39,741 bases of DNA. Source: Lachnospiraceae bacterium. GTDB lineage: Bacteria > Bacillota > Clostridia > Lachnospirales > Lachnospiraceae. The stretch is from NCBI GenBank assembly GCA_900771995.1, contig CAAGQC010000042.1, positions 1-39,741 of the forward strand, written 5' to 3'. The notes under the pieces were generated by a model that saw only the letters and a program-made list of their open reading frames with translations, was not told the origin of the DNA and ran no database searches. The position numbers were made by a program, and so were the translations under genes. This document shows positions 7,564 through 15,301 of this stretch, one piece after another (within the stretch, counting starts at the first letter, position 1; each line of letters starts with the position of its first letter).

Positions 7564-8246
7564 ATGGTAGAAAATTTACAAAAAGGCTTACAGCTCCTTC
7601 AGAAAGAACAGGGAGAGATGGAACAGCTGCTACGTCAGCTGGTAAAGATAGAGAGCCCCTCTGCGGTAAGAGAGGGAGTCGATCAGGTAAGTAACTGTAT
7701 CAAAGAAATGCTCCTGAACAGGGAAGAAATGCCATTCTGGAGGCGGCACACAAAGTCATTGCGGTGGAGCAGCTGACAGATTTTCAGGGAACGACATATA
7801 ACTGTGGAGTCATACACGGAGGAAAAACATCCAGTACGATTCCGGACGAATGCAGGGTGGACATCTGTGTGCGCTTCCGGGAGAAAAAGGCAGCGGATAC
7901 AGCGATGAAAAAGTTACAGGAGATTGCGGAGCGAACCTATATCCAGGGAACAACTACGGAGATGATAGTGACAGCAGCTCCCCATGGACCGATGGAGGAT
8001 ACAGAGCAGAACCGGAGATTGTTTGAAAAATACCGACAGGCGATGGAGGAAACAGGAGGAAGCCCGGTGACACCGTATATGGCGGGAGGTGCTTCGGATT
8101 CTTTCTATACGACGGAGGCACAGGTACCGACCATTTGCGGAGTGGGCATCCGGGGCAGTGACAATCATAGCCCCAAGGAGAGAGCACTGAAGGTATCACT
8201 GACAGAACGGACCCAGGCATTACTTGCAACGATCTGGAACTTATAA
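7564..8246 (+). pseudogene. Peptidase M20 family gene with internal deletion and frameshift
   Basis: The ATG at 7564 follows AAAGGAG and opens a reading frame with an M20 N-terminus (QLLRQLVKIESPSAVREGVD). After about 48 codons that frame degenerates and stops by 7776. A second frame, recognisable from about 7713, resumes the family at GRNAILEAAHKVIAVEQL and runs to TAA at 8246 with GTTYNCGVIHGGKTSSTIPD (dimerisation domain) and GGASDSFYTT and HSPKERA near the end. By comparison with carboxypeptidase G2-like M20 proteins of about 380 residues, roughly 130-150 residues are missing at the junction, including the metal-binding His, Asp and Glu cluster. The gene cannot make an active enzyme. The C-terminal part alone could be translated from a GTG at 7764 but lacks catalytic residues. 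Confidence 0.82.
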
Positions 8247-8272
8247 GAGGAGAACGGAAAGGAGTCGATAGT

Positions 8273-9049
8273 ATGGAGATCAGAGAACTGGTGGAACAGG
8301 AATACGAGGCAGCGGTGGAGCGCAGACATTATATTCACAGACATCCGGAGCTGTCATTTCAGGAATATAAGACGACGGACTATATTCAGAAGCTTATGGA
8401 AGAATGGGGAATCCCGTATGAACGGTTACAGTCCGGCTCCGGAAAAAGTACCATGCTGCGCTGCCTGAACCAACTGGAGAAGTGCAACAAGGGAGAGATC
8501 TATTATAAAGGAGTGCCGGTATCGGACAAGGATGTAAAGATCAGTGATCTGAGGGCACATGTGGGAATGGTATTCCAGCACTTTAACCTGTTCCCGCATC
8601 TGACGGTAATGGAGAACATCATTATGGCACCCATGCGGGTGAAAAACATGAAGCGTGAGGATGCGGAGAAGCTTGCGGAGGAACTGCTCCTGAAGGTGGG
8701 ACTGTTAGACAAAAAGGATGAATATCCCACCAGACTTTCCGGAGGACAGAAACAGAGAATTGCCATTGCCAGAGCACTTGCCATGAACCCGGATGTAATG
8801 TTGTTTGATGAACCTACTTCCGCACTGGATCCGGAGATGGTGGGAGAGGTGCTTCAGGTTATGAAAGATATGGCAGAGACCGGTATGACCATGGTCATCG
8901 TGACACATGAGATGGGATTTGCCAAAGAGGTGGCATCCAGAGTGGTATTTATGGATGGCGGCGGAATCCTGGCACAGGGTACTCCGGAACAGCTGTTTAC
9001 CGAATGCGAGAATGATCGGGTGAAGAACTTCCTGAACAGTGTTTTATAG
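8273..9049 (+). CDS. Chimeric ORF: M20 amidohydrolase N-terminus fused to a beheaded amino-acid ABC ATPase
   Basis: 258 residues in one uninterrupted frame, with GGAG 8 bases before ATG. Residues 1-53 match the start of HipO/AbgB-type M20 amidohydrolases (RRHYIHRHPELSFQEYKTTD, then GIPYERL). From residue 54 (base 8432) the sequence is a GlnQ/HisP-like ATPase: SGSGKST, FQHFNLFPHLTVMENI, signature LSGGQKQR, Walker B VMLFDEP, D-loop SALDP, switch His in THEMGFA. The join falls inside Walker A, so the first Gly of GxxGxGKST, strand beta-1 and the A-loop are absent. It probably arose by deletion of most of an M20 gene plus about 40 ATPase codons. ATPase activity is doubtful. The permease gene follows 35 bases later. 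Confidence 0.85.
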   Translation: MEIRELVEQEYEAAVERRHYIHRHPELSFQEYKTTDYIQKLMEEWGIPYERLQSGSGKSTMLRCLNQLEKCNKGEIYYKGVPVSDKDVKISDLRAHVGMVFQHFNLFPHLTVMENIIMAPMRVKNMKREDAEKLAEELLLKVGLLDKKDEYPTRLSGGQKQRIAIARALAMNPDVMLFDEPTSALDPEMVGEVLQVMKDMAETGMTMVIVTHEMGFAKEVASRVVFMDGGGILAQGTPEQLFTECENDRVKNFLNSVL

Positions 9050-9084
9050 AGGACAGACAACTTAAGAGAGGAATGGTGAAGTAA

Positions 9085-9783
9085 ATGAATAAAACAATAG
9101 AATTAATGATTCAATATAAGAAACTGTTATGGAGTGGTATTGCGATCACTCTGGTGATCTCTCTGGCAGCAATCCTGCTGGGTCTGGTACTCGGTATTCT
9201 GCTGGCCATCATGAAGATCTGCCGGTTCAAGCTGTTGAATAAGATCGCATCCGTCTATGTGGAGGTCGTGCGAGGGATTCCGGTTATGGTTATTTTGTGT
9301 ATGTCCTATTACGGGACAGCACTTTTGGGAATCCGCTATCCCAGTGTTCCGCTGTTTGGAGGTGCCTGTACCTCGGATCGTCTGATCGCGGCAGTGATCG
9401 GCCTGGCACTGAATGCCGCGGCCCAGATCTGTGAGATCGTCCGCGGTGGTATCCAGTCCATCGATTTTGGCCAGACGGAAGCGGCACTTTCCCTTGGCAT
9501 GAGTGGAAAGGACACGATGTTCAAAGTCGTACTTCCCCAGGCTGTCATCAACATTATTCCTTCTCTGGGCAATGACTTCGTTAACATGATCAAGACCTCC
9601 TCCAATGTTACCATTATCGGTCTGGCAGATCTGATGTATGTGTCGAACCTGATCCGGGGCCAGAGCTACCGTCCGTTCGCTCCTTTCGTGATTGTCGGAG
9701 CTATTTACTTCATCATGACATACAGCATGTCGTTCCTGGTAAAGAGATATGAGAAGCATATTACCAAGAGCAGACAGAGATAG
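9085..9783 (+). CDS. Polar amino-acid ABC transporter permease (HisM/GlnP type)
   Basis: 232-residue membrane protein with about five hydrophobic segments starting at ITLVISLAAILLGLVLGILL. It has the family motif VEVVRGIPVMV, and the cytoplasmic EAA loop that docks on the ATPase (EAALSLGMSGKDTMFKVVLP). The late segment NDFVNMIKTSSNVTIIG is also typical. Family members import polar amino acids together with a GlnQ-like ATPase and a SBP_bac_3 lipoprotein. The upstream ATPase is chimeric and the only binding protein in the window lies 13 kb away at 22606. The gene itself looks intact, with start supported by GAGAGGAATGG. Confidence 0.93.
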   Translation: MNKTIELMIQYKKLLWSGIAITLVISLAAILLGLVLGILLAIMKICRFKLLNKIASVYVEVVRGIPVMVILCMSYYGTALLGIRYPSVPLFGGACTSDRLIAAVIGLALNAAAQICEIVRGGIQSIDFGQTEAALSLGMSGKDTMFKVVLPQAVINIIPSLGNDFVNMIKTSSNVTIIGLADLMYVSNLIRGQSYRPFAPFVIVGAIYFIMTYSMSFLVKRYEKHITKSRQR

Positions 9784-9797
9784 GGGAGGTGCAGGAA

Positions 9798-11594
9798 ATG
9801 AATATCAGTGTGGTAAATACCGTATTCCTGTTTGCGGCCACAGCTATGATCTTTTTCATGCAGGCAGGATTTGCAATGCTGGAGACCGGGTTTACCCGGG
9901 CGAAAAATACCGGCAATATCATTATGAAGAATGTAATTGATTTTGCCATCGGAAGTGTGGCCTTTACCTTGGTCGGCTTTGGCCTGATGTATGGAAACGG
10001 ACTCCCGGTAATCGGTGATATTGCGGGAATAGCCAGTGCCAAAAATTATGGAACGGCAATGCTCCCGGAGGGCATACCGTTTTTCCTGTTCGTCATTTTC
10101 CAGACGGTATTTGCGGGAACCGCAGCAACCATTGTCTCAGGAGGTATGGCGGAACGTACCAAATTTTCCGCATATTGCATTATTTCACTGGTGCTCAGCC
10201 TGTTTGTCTATCCTATAGAAGCAAGATGGGTATGGAGTAACCAGGGATGGCTGCATATGTTAGGGTTCCATGATTTCTCCGGCGGCACGGTGGTACATTT
10301 GTGTGGCGGCCTGACCGCATTGCTGGGAGCCTGGTTCTTAGGACCCCGTATCGGAAAATATGATAAGGAAGGAAAACCGAGGGCAATTCAGGGACACAAT
10401 ATTGCAATAGCGGCGCTGGGACTGTTCATTCTCTGGTTTGGATGGTTCGGATTTACCGGAGGCATGATACAGGATCTGACAGCGGATTCGGCAGAAATTC
10501 TGGGAAAAGTACTGGTGAATATGAACCTTTCTGCAGCCACCTGTGTCTGTACGGTTGTGCTTACGACCTGGATCAAATATGGGAAGTCCGATGTCCCGTT
10601 ATCATTGAATGGTATTCTGATGGGACTGGTGGTCATCACCCCGGCAGCAGATACGGTATCTGCGGGATCGGCAATGCTGATAGCGGTTCTGGCAGGCGTC
10701 GTTATGGTATTCGGTGTGGAATTTGTGGATGAAGTGCTGAAGATCGATGATCCGGTCGGCGCATTTACGATTCATGGGATCGGTGGTGCTATGGGAACGC
10801 TGCTGGTTGGATTTTTCTCTGATGGTACCGGAACCGGTGGCTGCAGGGGGCTTTTATTGGGAGGCGGCCTGGAGGTACTGGGAATCCAGTTATTGGGAGT
10901 CATTGCTGTCGCAGTCTGGGTTGGCGGTGTCATGTATCTGATCTTTCAGGCAGTGAAAAAGAGTAATGGACTTCGGGTGGAGCCGGAAGATGAACTCATC
11001 GGTCTGGATGAATCCGAGCATGCACTGGGAAGTGCCTATCCGAACTTCACATTGCTTCCGGATGCCACGGAATATTTCTATATCGGTGACAAAGTAAAGC
11101 AGATTGAACTGACTTCCAGAGACGAGACTCCGGAAGATGAGACGACAGAGAAAGCGGCCGTAGCAGAAGAGGCAGCCCCTGCCGGAGCGGAGAATAAGAA
11201 AGGACTGAAACTGACGCAGGTAACGATCATCTGCAATCAGGCAAAGCTGGAGGCATTGAAGGAAGGCCTGAATCAGATCGGCATTACCGGTATCACCATT
11301 ACCAATGTCATGGGTTGTGGTGTGCAGAAGGGACGCAACAAATATTTCCGTGGTATTCCGGTAGGAATGCAGTTGCTGCCGAAGGTTCGTGTGGATGTGG
11401 TGGTATCGAAAGTGTCGGTTGCAAGAATTGTTGACGTAACCAGAAAAATACTCTACACTGGAAATATCGGTGACGGCAAAATCTTTGTATATGATGTGGA
11501 GAATGTTATCAAGGTAAGAACCGGTGAAGAAGGATATGCTGCCCTGCAGTACAGTGACGTGATCTGGGATGAAAAAAATCCGGACAAATCCTGA
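9798..11594 (+). CDS. Ammonium channel fused to a C-terminal PII signalling domain
   Basis: 598 residues. The ATG at 9798 is preferred to GTG at 9789 because GGGGAGG ends 8 bases before it. Residues 1 to about 405 are an Amt/Rh channel with about 11 TM helices: DFSGGTVVH gives Asp159 and pore His167, and AFTIHGIGG gives the second pore His326. A charged Ala/Glu linker (about 440-466) leads to a PII domain (about 468-590) with GCGVQKGRNKYFRG, the T-loop end LLPKVRVDVVV, and TGNIGDGKIFVYDVENVIKV binding ATP and 2-oxoglutarate. The T-loop position of E. coli GlnB Tyr51 is Val, so uridylylation there is excluded. In ordinary Amt/GlnK pairs PII plugs the channel when nitrogen is plentiful; the fusion should make that gating intramolecular. 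Confidence 0.93.
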   Translation: MNISVVNTVFLFAATAMIFFMQAGFAMLETGFTRAKNTGNIIMKNVIDFAIGSVAFTLVGFGLMYGNGLPVIGDIAGIASAKNYGTAMLPEGIPFFLFVIFQTVFAGTAATIVSGGMAERTKFSAYCIISLVLSLFVYPIEARWVWSNQGWLHMLGFHDFSGGTVVHLCGGLTALLGAWFLGPRIGKYDKEGKPRAIQGHNIAIAALGLFILWFGWFGFTGGMIQDLTADSAEILGKVLVNMNLSAATCVCTVVLTTWIKYGKSDVPLSLNGILMGLVVITPAADTVSAGSAMLIAVLAGVVMVFGVEFVDEVLKIDDPVGAFTIHGIGGAMGTLLVGFFSDGTGTGGCRGLLLGGGLEVLGIQLLGVIAVAVWVGGVMYLIFQAVKKSNGLRVEPEDELIGLDESEHALGSAYPNFTLLPDATEYFYIGDKVKQIELTSRDETPEDETTEKAAVAEEAAPAGAENKKGLKLTQVTIICNQAKLEALKEGLNQIGITGITITNVMGCGVQKGRNKYFRGIPVGMQLLPKVRVDVVVSKVSVARIVDVTRKILYTGNIGDGKIFVYDVENVIKVRTGEEGYAALQYSDVIWDEKNPDKS

Positions 11595-11629
11595 TAAGAA
11601 CAAAGTTGTGAAGAGGAAGGACAGACAAA

Positions 11630-12367
11630 GTGGCAGAGTTACAGACTTTAGCGAAAGCATTGGATATTTTGTTACTGTTAGGAGAAGAGAAGAATGGCCT
11701 GTCGGTGGAGGAAATCGCCGGCCGGCTGGAGATTCCCGAGAGTACGACGTATCGTTTGCTGCAGACGTTGGAGAAAAAGGGATTTGTGGAACGGGAGAGC
11801 CGTGGCAGTCTGGTGTTAGGGTACAGCATCTTAAATCTTGCACGGGACACTTATGAGAAGATTGACAGACAGCTGGGACTGGCAGCATCCGCTGTGATGG
11901 AACAGCTGACGGAAGAACTGTGTGAGACCAGTATTTTGTCCGTGCGCAGCAGTGTTTACTCGACAGCACTGCTCAGTATTCCCTGTAAGGAAAGGATCCG
12001 TTTTGTGGCAGATGAGAAACGCCTGATGCCGGTTCAGCTGGGAGCCTCCGGAAGAGCAATTCTTGCCTATGAGAGCGATAAGGTATATCAACAGGTACTT
12101 TCCAATCTGAAAGATAAGCAGGAACAGAAAACGCTGGAGGAACGTATCTGCTTTACCAGAAAGCACGGCTATGCCATTTCGAGAGCGGAATTCGATGAAG
12201 GATCTCTCGGTATTGCGGTTCCGGTATATGATCTCAGCGGGAGAGTCTGTGCCAGCCTTGGCATCGTAGGACCGGAATACCGGATCCGGGAGGCAGAGAT
12301 CGAGAACCGTATTGTCCCGAAGCTTCAGGAGGCCGGCAGAGCCATTACACAACAGCTGAACAAATAA
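11630..12367 (+). CDS. IclR-family transcriptional regulator
   Basis: 245 residues, standard IclR length, with a GTG start at 11630 preceded by GAGGAAGG. The N-terminal winged HTH (about 5-65: TLAKALDILLLL, LSVEEIAGRLEIPESTTYRL) is followed by the GAF-like effector domain (about 80-240: LGASGRAILAYE, KHGYAISRAEFDEGSLGIAV, CASLGIVGPE). E. coli AllR, the allantoin-regulon repressor, belongs to this family, which fits the downstream ureide-type genes (established family knowledge; the effector here is inferred). It sits 36 bases after the Amt-PII gene and directly before the promoter of the racemase operon, so it is the best candidate regulator of that operon. Confidence 0.92.
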   Translation: MAELQTLAKALDILLLLGEEKNGLSVEEIAGRLEIPESTTYRLLQTLEKKGFVERESRGSLVLGYSILNLARDTYEKIDRQLGLAASAVMEQLTEELCETSILSVRSSVYSTALLSIPCKERIRFVADEKRLMPVQLGASGRAILAYESDKVYQQVLSNLKDKQEQKTLEERICFTRKHGYAISRAEFDEGSLGIAVPVYDLSGRVCASLGIVGPEYRIREAEIENRIVPKLQEAGRAITQQLNK

Positions 12368-12386
12368 ATTATCACACCATGATAAT
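12368..12386. promoter_or_regulatory. Inverted repeat just upstream of the racemase-operon promoter
   Basis: ATTATCA (12368-12374) and TGATAAT (12380-12386) are perfect 7-base arms around CACCA, ending 16 bases before the -35 box. Position and size fit an IclR-type operator for the adjacent regulator. There is no T-tract, so it is not a good terminator. Confidence 0.45.
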
Positions 12387-12402
12387 AAATTCGAAAATGT
12401 TA

Positions 12403-12430
12403 TTGACAAATAGAAAAAAGATGTTAAACT
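12403..12430 (+). promoter_or_regulatory. Sigma-A promoter of the racemase operon
   Basis: TTGACA (12403-12408) and TAAACT (12425-12430) are separated by 16 bases. The stretch TTATTGACAAATAG around the -35 box is repeated exactly at the binding-protein promoter (22439-22452). Confidence 0.75.
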
Positions 12431-12476
12431 GGAATCAAACAAAAGAAATATAGTGCAAATGAGTATTTACGACAAA

Positions 12477-12508
12477 GGAGTCAGGGAGGAATCCCCGGCT
12501 CCTTTTTT
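12477..12508 (+). terminator. Leader terminator/attenuator of the racemase operon
   Basis: GGAGTCAGGG (12477-12486) pairs with CCCCGGCTCC (12493-12502), with one T-G wobble and one A-C mismatch, followed by TTTTTT (12503-12508). It lies about 40 bases after the predicted transcription start and 47 bases before the racemase ATG, so it would terminate before the operon unless bypassed. The flanks GACAAAGGAGTCA and GGCTCCTTTTTTGT are nearly identical in the leader at 22497-22538. Confidence 0.65.
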
Positions 12509-12554
12509 GTATACGGGACACAGAGAAGCATACAGACCGGGAGAGGAGAATGTT

Positions 12555-13187
12555 ATGAAAATTTTAGTGATCAATCCAAACAGTGACGAGCATACCGATG
12601 AGGTAATGAGACAGAAAGCTGCGGCTTTTGTGGGAGGAGAAATCGAAGTTGATGTAAAGCATGCTTCCAGGGCACCGAAACTGGTGGGCGCCGGATATGA
12701 TCAATATCTGGGAGCGGAAGAAATGGTTCGCTATGTACAGGAAGGGGACGAATATGATGCTTTTATCGTGGCATGCCATGGAGATCCCAATCTGGATATC
12801 CTGAAATCCATCACGGAGAAACCGGTTGTCGGAATCGCACAGGCCTCCATGAAAGTGGCGTCCATGCTGGGAAATACCTTCGCAGTCATTTCTCCTTCGC
12901 TGGATTCGTATTCTCCCAAGGTGGCGCTGGCGAGAAAATACCATTGCAATGATCTATTCATGGGATGCAAGATTGCCGGGAGCAATGAGACCAAAGACAT
13001 TATTGCAGCGGCCAGAGAAGCGAAAAAGGATTATAACGTGGACTGCATTGTACTGGGATGCGCCAATTATGTACTGGCAGATAAGGAAGCGGAAAAAGAA
13101 CTTGGAATTCCTGTGATAGATGGTCTGGCATGTGCATTGTTTATGGCAGAAGGACTTGCAAAATATAAAAAATACAAAGAAGCATAG
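12555..13187 (+). CDS. Hydantoin/allantoin-type racemase (Asp/Glu racemase superfamily)
   Basis: 210 residues. The ATG at 12555 with GAGAGGAG 5-8 bases upstream is preferred over an in-frame ATG at 12453 that would run through the leader hairpin. The cofactor-independent two-cysteine mechanism is visible: Cys74 in FIVACHGDPNLD and Cys169 in DCIVLGCANYV, with KILVINPNS at the N-terminus. The family contains hydantoin racemase (HyuE) and allantoin racemase (HpxA type), both of which invert a ring carbon beside a ureido nitrogen. It is first in an operon with two allantoinase-like enzymes and an M20 carbamoylase, so it most likely racemises the substrate of those enzymes. Substrate undetermined. 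Confidence 0.85.
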   Translation: MKILVINPNSDEHTDEVMRQKAAAFVGGEIEVDVKHASRAPKLVGAGYDQYLGAEEMVRYVQEGDEYDAFIVACHGDPNLDILKSITEKPVVGIAQASMKVASMLGNTFAVISPSLDSYSPKVALARKYHCNDLFMGCKIAGSNETKDIIAAAREAKKDYNVDCIVLGCANYVLADKEAEKELGIPVIDGLACALFMAEGLAKYKKYKEA

Positions 13188-13202
13188 AAGTAGGTGAAAG
13201 AG

Positions 13203-14882
13203 ATGAACACAGCAGAAGTCTTGGTAAAATGCCTGGAAAATGAAGGTGTGGAATATATTTTCGGGATTCCCGGAGAAGAAAATCTGGACGTTATGAATGC
13301 ACTGGTAGATTCCAAAATCCGTTTTATTACAGTTCGACATGAACAGGGTGCTGCGTTTATGGCAGATGTATACGGAAGACTTACCGGAAAAGCCGGTGTC
13401 TGTATGTCTACGCTGGGTCCGGGAGCCACCAATCTGGTCACCGGAGTAGCAGATGCCAATTCCGACGGAGCTCCGCTAGTGGCTATCACAGGACAGGTAG
13501 GCACGGACCGGATGCATCTGACTTCTCATCAGTATCTGGATCTTGTCAATATGTTTTCACCGATCACGAAGAGAAGCAAACAGATTGTCAAACCGGATAC
13601 GGTCAATGAAATTGTCAGAATTGCATTTAAGTATGCGGAGAGTGAAAAGCCGGGAGCCTGCCACATTGATCTTCCCTGCGATATTGCGGGAATGCAGGTC
13701 GAGGATGGCCCGGGACAGCAGCCGGTACATCATCACCAGACCAATATGGAAATGGCGGATATCGCCAGTCTGGAAGCAGCAGCCGGAGCAATTTTTCAGG
13801 CAAAACGTCCGATCATGCTGGTCGGCCATTCGGCAGTGCGTAACAGAGCAGCAAGAGCTATCACGGAATTTGCAGAGAATCTGAAGATTCCTGTGATCAA
13901 TACTATGATGGCAAAAGGAGTGCTTTCCTACGAACATCCTTATTCCCTGTGGACTATCGGAATCCCACAGGAAGATTATGTGGATATCGCATTGGAACAG
14001 GCGGATCTGGTAATTGCCGTAGGATACGATATCGTGGAGTATGCTCCAAGAAAATGGAATGCCGGTAACAGGCACAGAATCCTGCATATTGATACGAGAG
14101 CCAGTCACATCAATAAGCTGTATCAGCCGGAGATCGAGGTCATCGGTGACATTTCCTACTCTCTGCGCCAGATCGCCCTTCGCTGCAGCCGGACGATAGA
14201 ACCGGAATGGGCTCTGGAGATTAAAAAGAAGATGGTGGAGGAATATGAGAGCTTTAAAGATGACAGGAGCTTTCCGCTGAAACCGCAGAAGATTCTCTAC
14301 GATATCCGTAAAGTCCTGGGAAAAGATGACATTCTTGTATCCGATGTCGGTGCACACAAGATGTGGATCGCCAGACATTATCATTGCTATGAACCGAATA
14401 CCTGTATCATTTCCAATGGATTTGCAACCATGGGAATTGCGGTTCCCGGCGCAATCTCAGCGAAACTGATCAATCCGGAGAAAAAAGTGCTGGCGGTGAC
14501 AGGAGACGGAGGCTTTATGATGAACTGTCAGGAATTTGAGACGGCGCTCAGAGAAGGAATTCCCTTCGTGACACTGATCTTTAACGACAGCAGCTATGGA
14601 CTGATCAAATGGAAACAGCAGGACCGGTTCGGCAAGAGCTGTTATGTGGACTTTACCAATCCGGATTTTGTAAAATTCGCCGAGAGCATGCATGCCATTG
14701 GCTACCGGATCGAGTCGCCGGAGGAGTTGATCCCTACATTAAACAAGGCATTCGAACAGAAGGTTCCGGTCATTATTGACTGCCCGGTAGACTATGGAGA
14801 GAATACCAAGCTGACACAGCATCTGAAAGATATCTGTGCGCAGCTCAGAGGACAGACAGGGACTGTAAAAGCGGAAAAGTGA
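13203..14882 (+). CDS. ThDP-dependent enzyme, acetolactate synthase-like
   Basis: 559 residues. The ATG at 13203 is chosen over a GTG at 13194 because AGGTGAAAG then sits at normal spacing. Domain order is PYR (1-170; FGIPGEEN, catalytic Glu47 in VRHEQGAAF), central domain (about 190-330), and PP domain (about 360-540) with ThDP/Mg motif GDGGFMMN starting at residue 434. The family includes acetolactate synthase, glyoxylate carboligase, sulfoacetaldehyde acetyltransferase and 2-oxo acid decarboxylases. Glyoxylate carboligase characteristically lacks the cofactor-activating Glu, which is present here, so Gcl identity is not supported although condensation of glyoxylate would suit the context. 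No small regulatory subunit is adjacent, so valine/isoleucine synthesis is unlikely. Confidence 0.9.
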   Translation: MNTAEVLVKCLENEGVEYIFGIPGEENLDVMNALVDSKIRFITVRHEQGAAFMADVYGRLTGKAGVCMSTLGPGATNLVTGVADANSDGAPLVAITGQVGTDRMHLTSHQYLDLVNMFSPITKRSKQIVKPDTVNEIVRIAFKYAESEKPGACHIDLPCDIAGMQVEDGPGQQPVHHHQTNMEMADIASLEAAAGAIFQAKRPIMLVGHSAVRNRAARAITEFAENLKIPVINTMMAKGVLSYEHPYSLWTIGIPQEDYVDIALEQADLVIAVGYDIVEYAPRKWNAGNRHRILHIDTRASHINKLYQPEIEVIGDISYSLRQIALRCSRTIEPEWALEIKKKMVEEYESFKDDRSFPLKPQKILYDIRKVLGKDDILVSDVGAHKMWIARHYHCYEPNTCIISNGFATMGIAVPGAISAKLINPEKKVLAVTGDGGFMMNCQEFETALREGIPFVTLIFNDSSYGLIKWKQQDRFGKSCYVDFTNPDFVKFAESMHAIGYRIESPEELIPTLNKAFEQKVPVIIDCPVDYGENTKLTQHLKDICAQLRGQTGTVKAEK

Positions 14883-14889
14883 GGCAGCT

Positions 14890-15297
14890 ATGGCAGTAGA
14901 GAACAGTGTAGTATTTTTACCGGTACGGGATATTGAAAAGACAACGCAGTTTTACCGGGATGTGATCGGATTCCCGGTAGTACAGACACAGTCGGAGGGC
15001 ATCTGCCGGATCTTTGACACCGGATATGGATACTTCGGATTTTGCCAGTATCCGGATCACAGGCCGCCGCTAAACGGTCCGCTGGGGGTGTGCCTTTCCC
15101 TAAACTGTCATGATACGGAGGATGTAGACCGGAAGTACCGGGAGATTACAGAAAAAGGATGCCAGACGGACTGTGCACCAAAGCAGATGGAGAATTTCCC
15201 GGTTTACGGTTTTTTCATGAAAGACCCGGATGCATATAAGCTGGAATTCCAATATGTTCTGTTACCGGAGCAACAGCTTATGGGAGGAAGGAAGTGA
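14890..15297 (+). CDS. VOC-superfamily (glyoxalase/dioxygenase fold) protein
   Basis: 135 residues with one VOC unit pair: FLPVRDIEKTTQFYRDVIGF at the start, a middle GVCLSLNCHDTEDVDRKYRE, and a final FFMKDPDAYKLEFQYV with the usual C-terminal Glu metal-ligand position. Members bind a divalent metal and act as lyases, epimerases or dioxygenases, or bind small molecules. It begins 7 bases after the ThDP gene and ends 4 bases before the M20 gene, so it belongs to the operon. An isomerase or lyase step on a hydantoin or ureide intermediate is possible but not shown. Confidence 0.8.
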   Translation: MAVENSVVFLPVRDIEKTTQFYRDVIGFPVVQTQSEGICRIFDTGYGYFGFCQYPDHRPPLNGPLGVCLSLNCHDTEDVDRKYREITEKGCQTDCAPKQMENFPVYGFFMKDPDAYKLEFQYVLLPEQQLMGGRK

Positions 15298-15301
15298 TCA
15301 C

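Noticed and set aside
7564..9049. Insertion sequence or phage as cause of the broken M20/ABC genes
   Set aside because: No transposase, terminal repeats or target duplication were seen at either junction; simple deletions explain the data.
12472..12510. T-box, known riboswitch or ANTAR target in the racemase leader
   Set aside because: The leader is too short for a T-box or common riboswitch. The loop does not show the A-N-N-G-N-N hexaloop pair expected of ANTAR targets. A plain terminator/attenuator is the safer call.
12453..12554. N-terminal extension of the racemase from an upstream ATG
   Set aside because: It would translate through the leader hairpin, has no ribosome site, and family proteins begin at the KILVINPNS strand.
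13203..14882. Naming the ThDP enzyme glyoxylate carboligase
   Set aside because: The activating Glu that Gcl lacks is present in VRHEQGAAF, and the motif set is closer to acetolactate synthase-like enzymes.
13203..14882. Branched-chain amino-acid biosynthesis locus
   Set aside because: No ilvN, ilvC, ilvD or leu genes lie nearby, and all neighbours are catabolic amidohydrolases and oxidoreductases.
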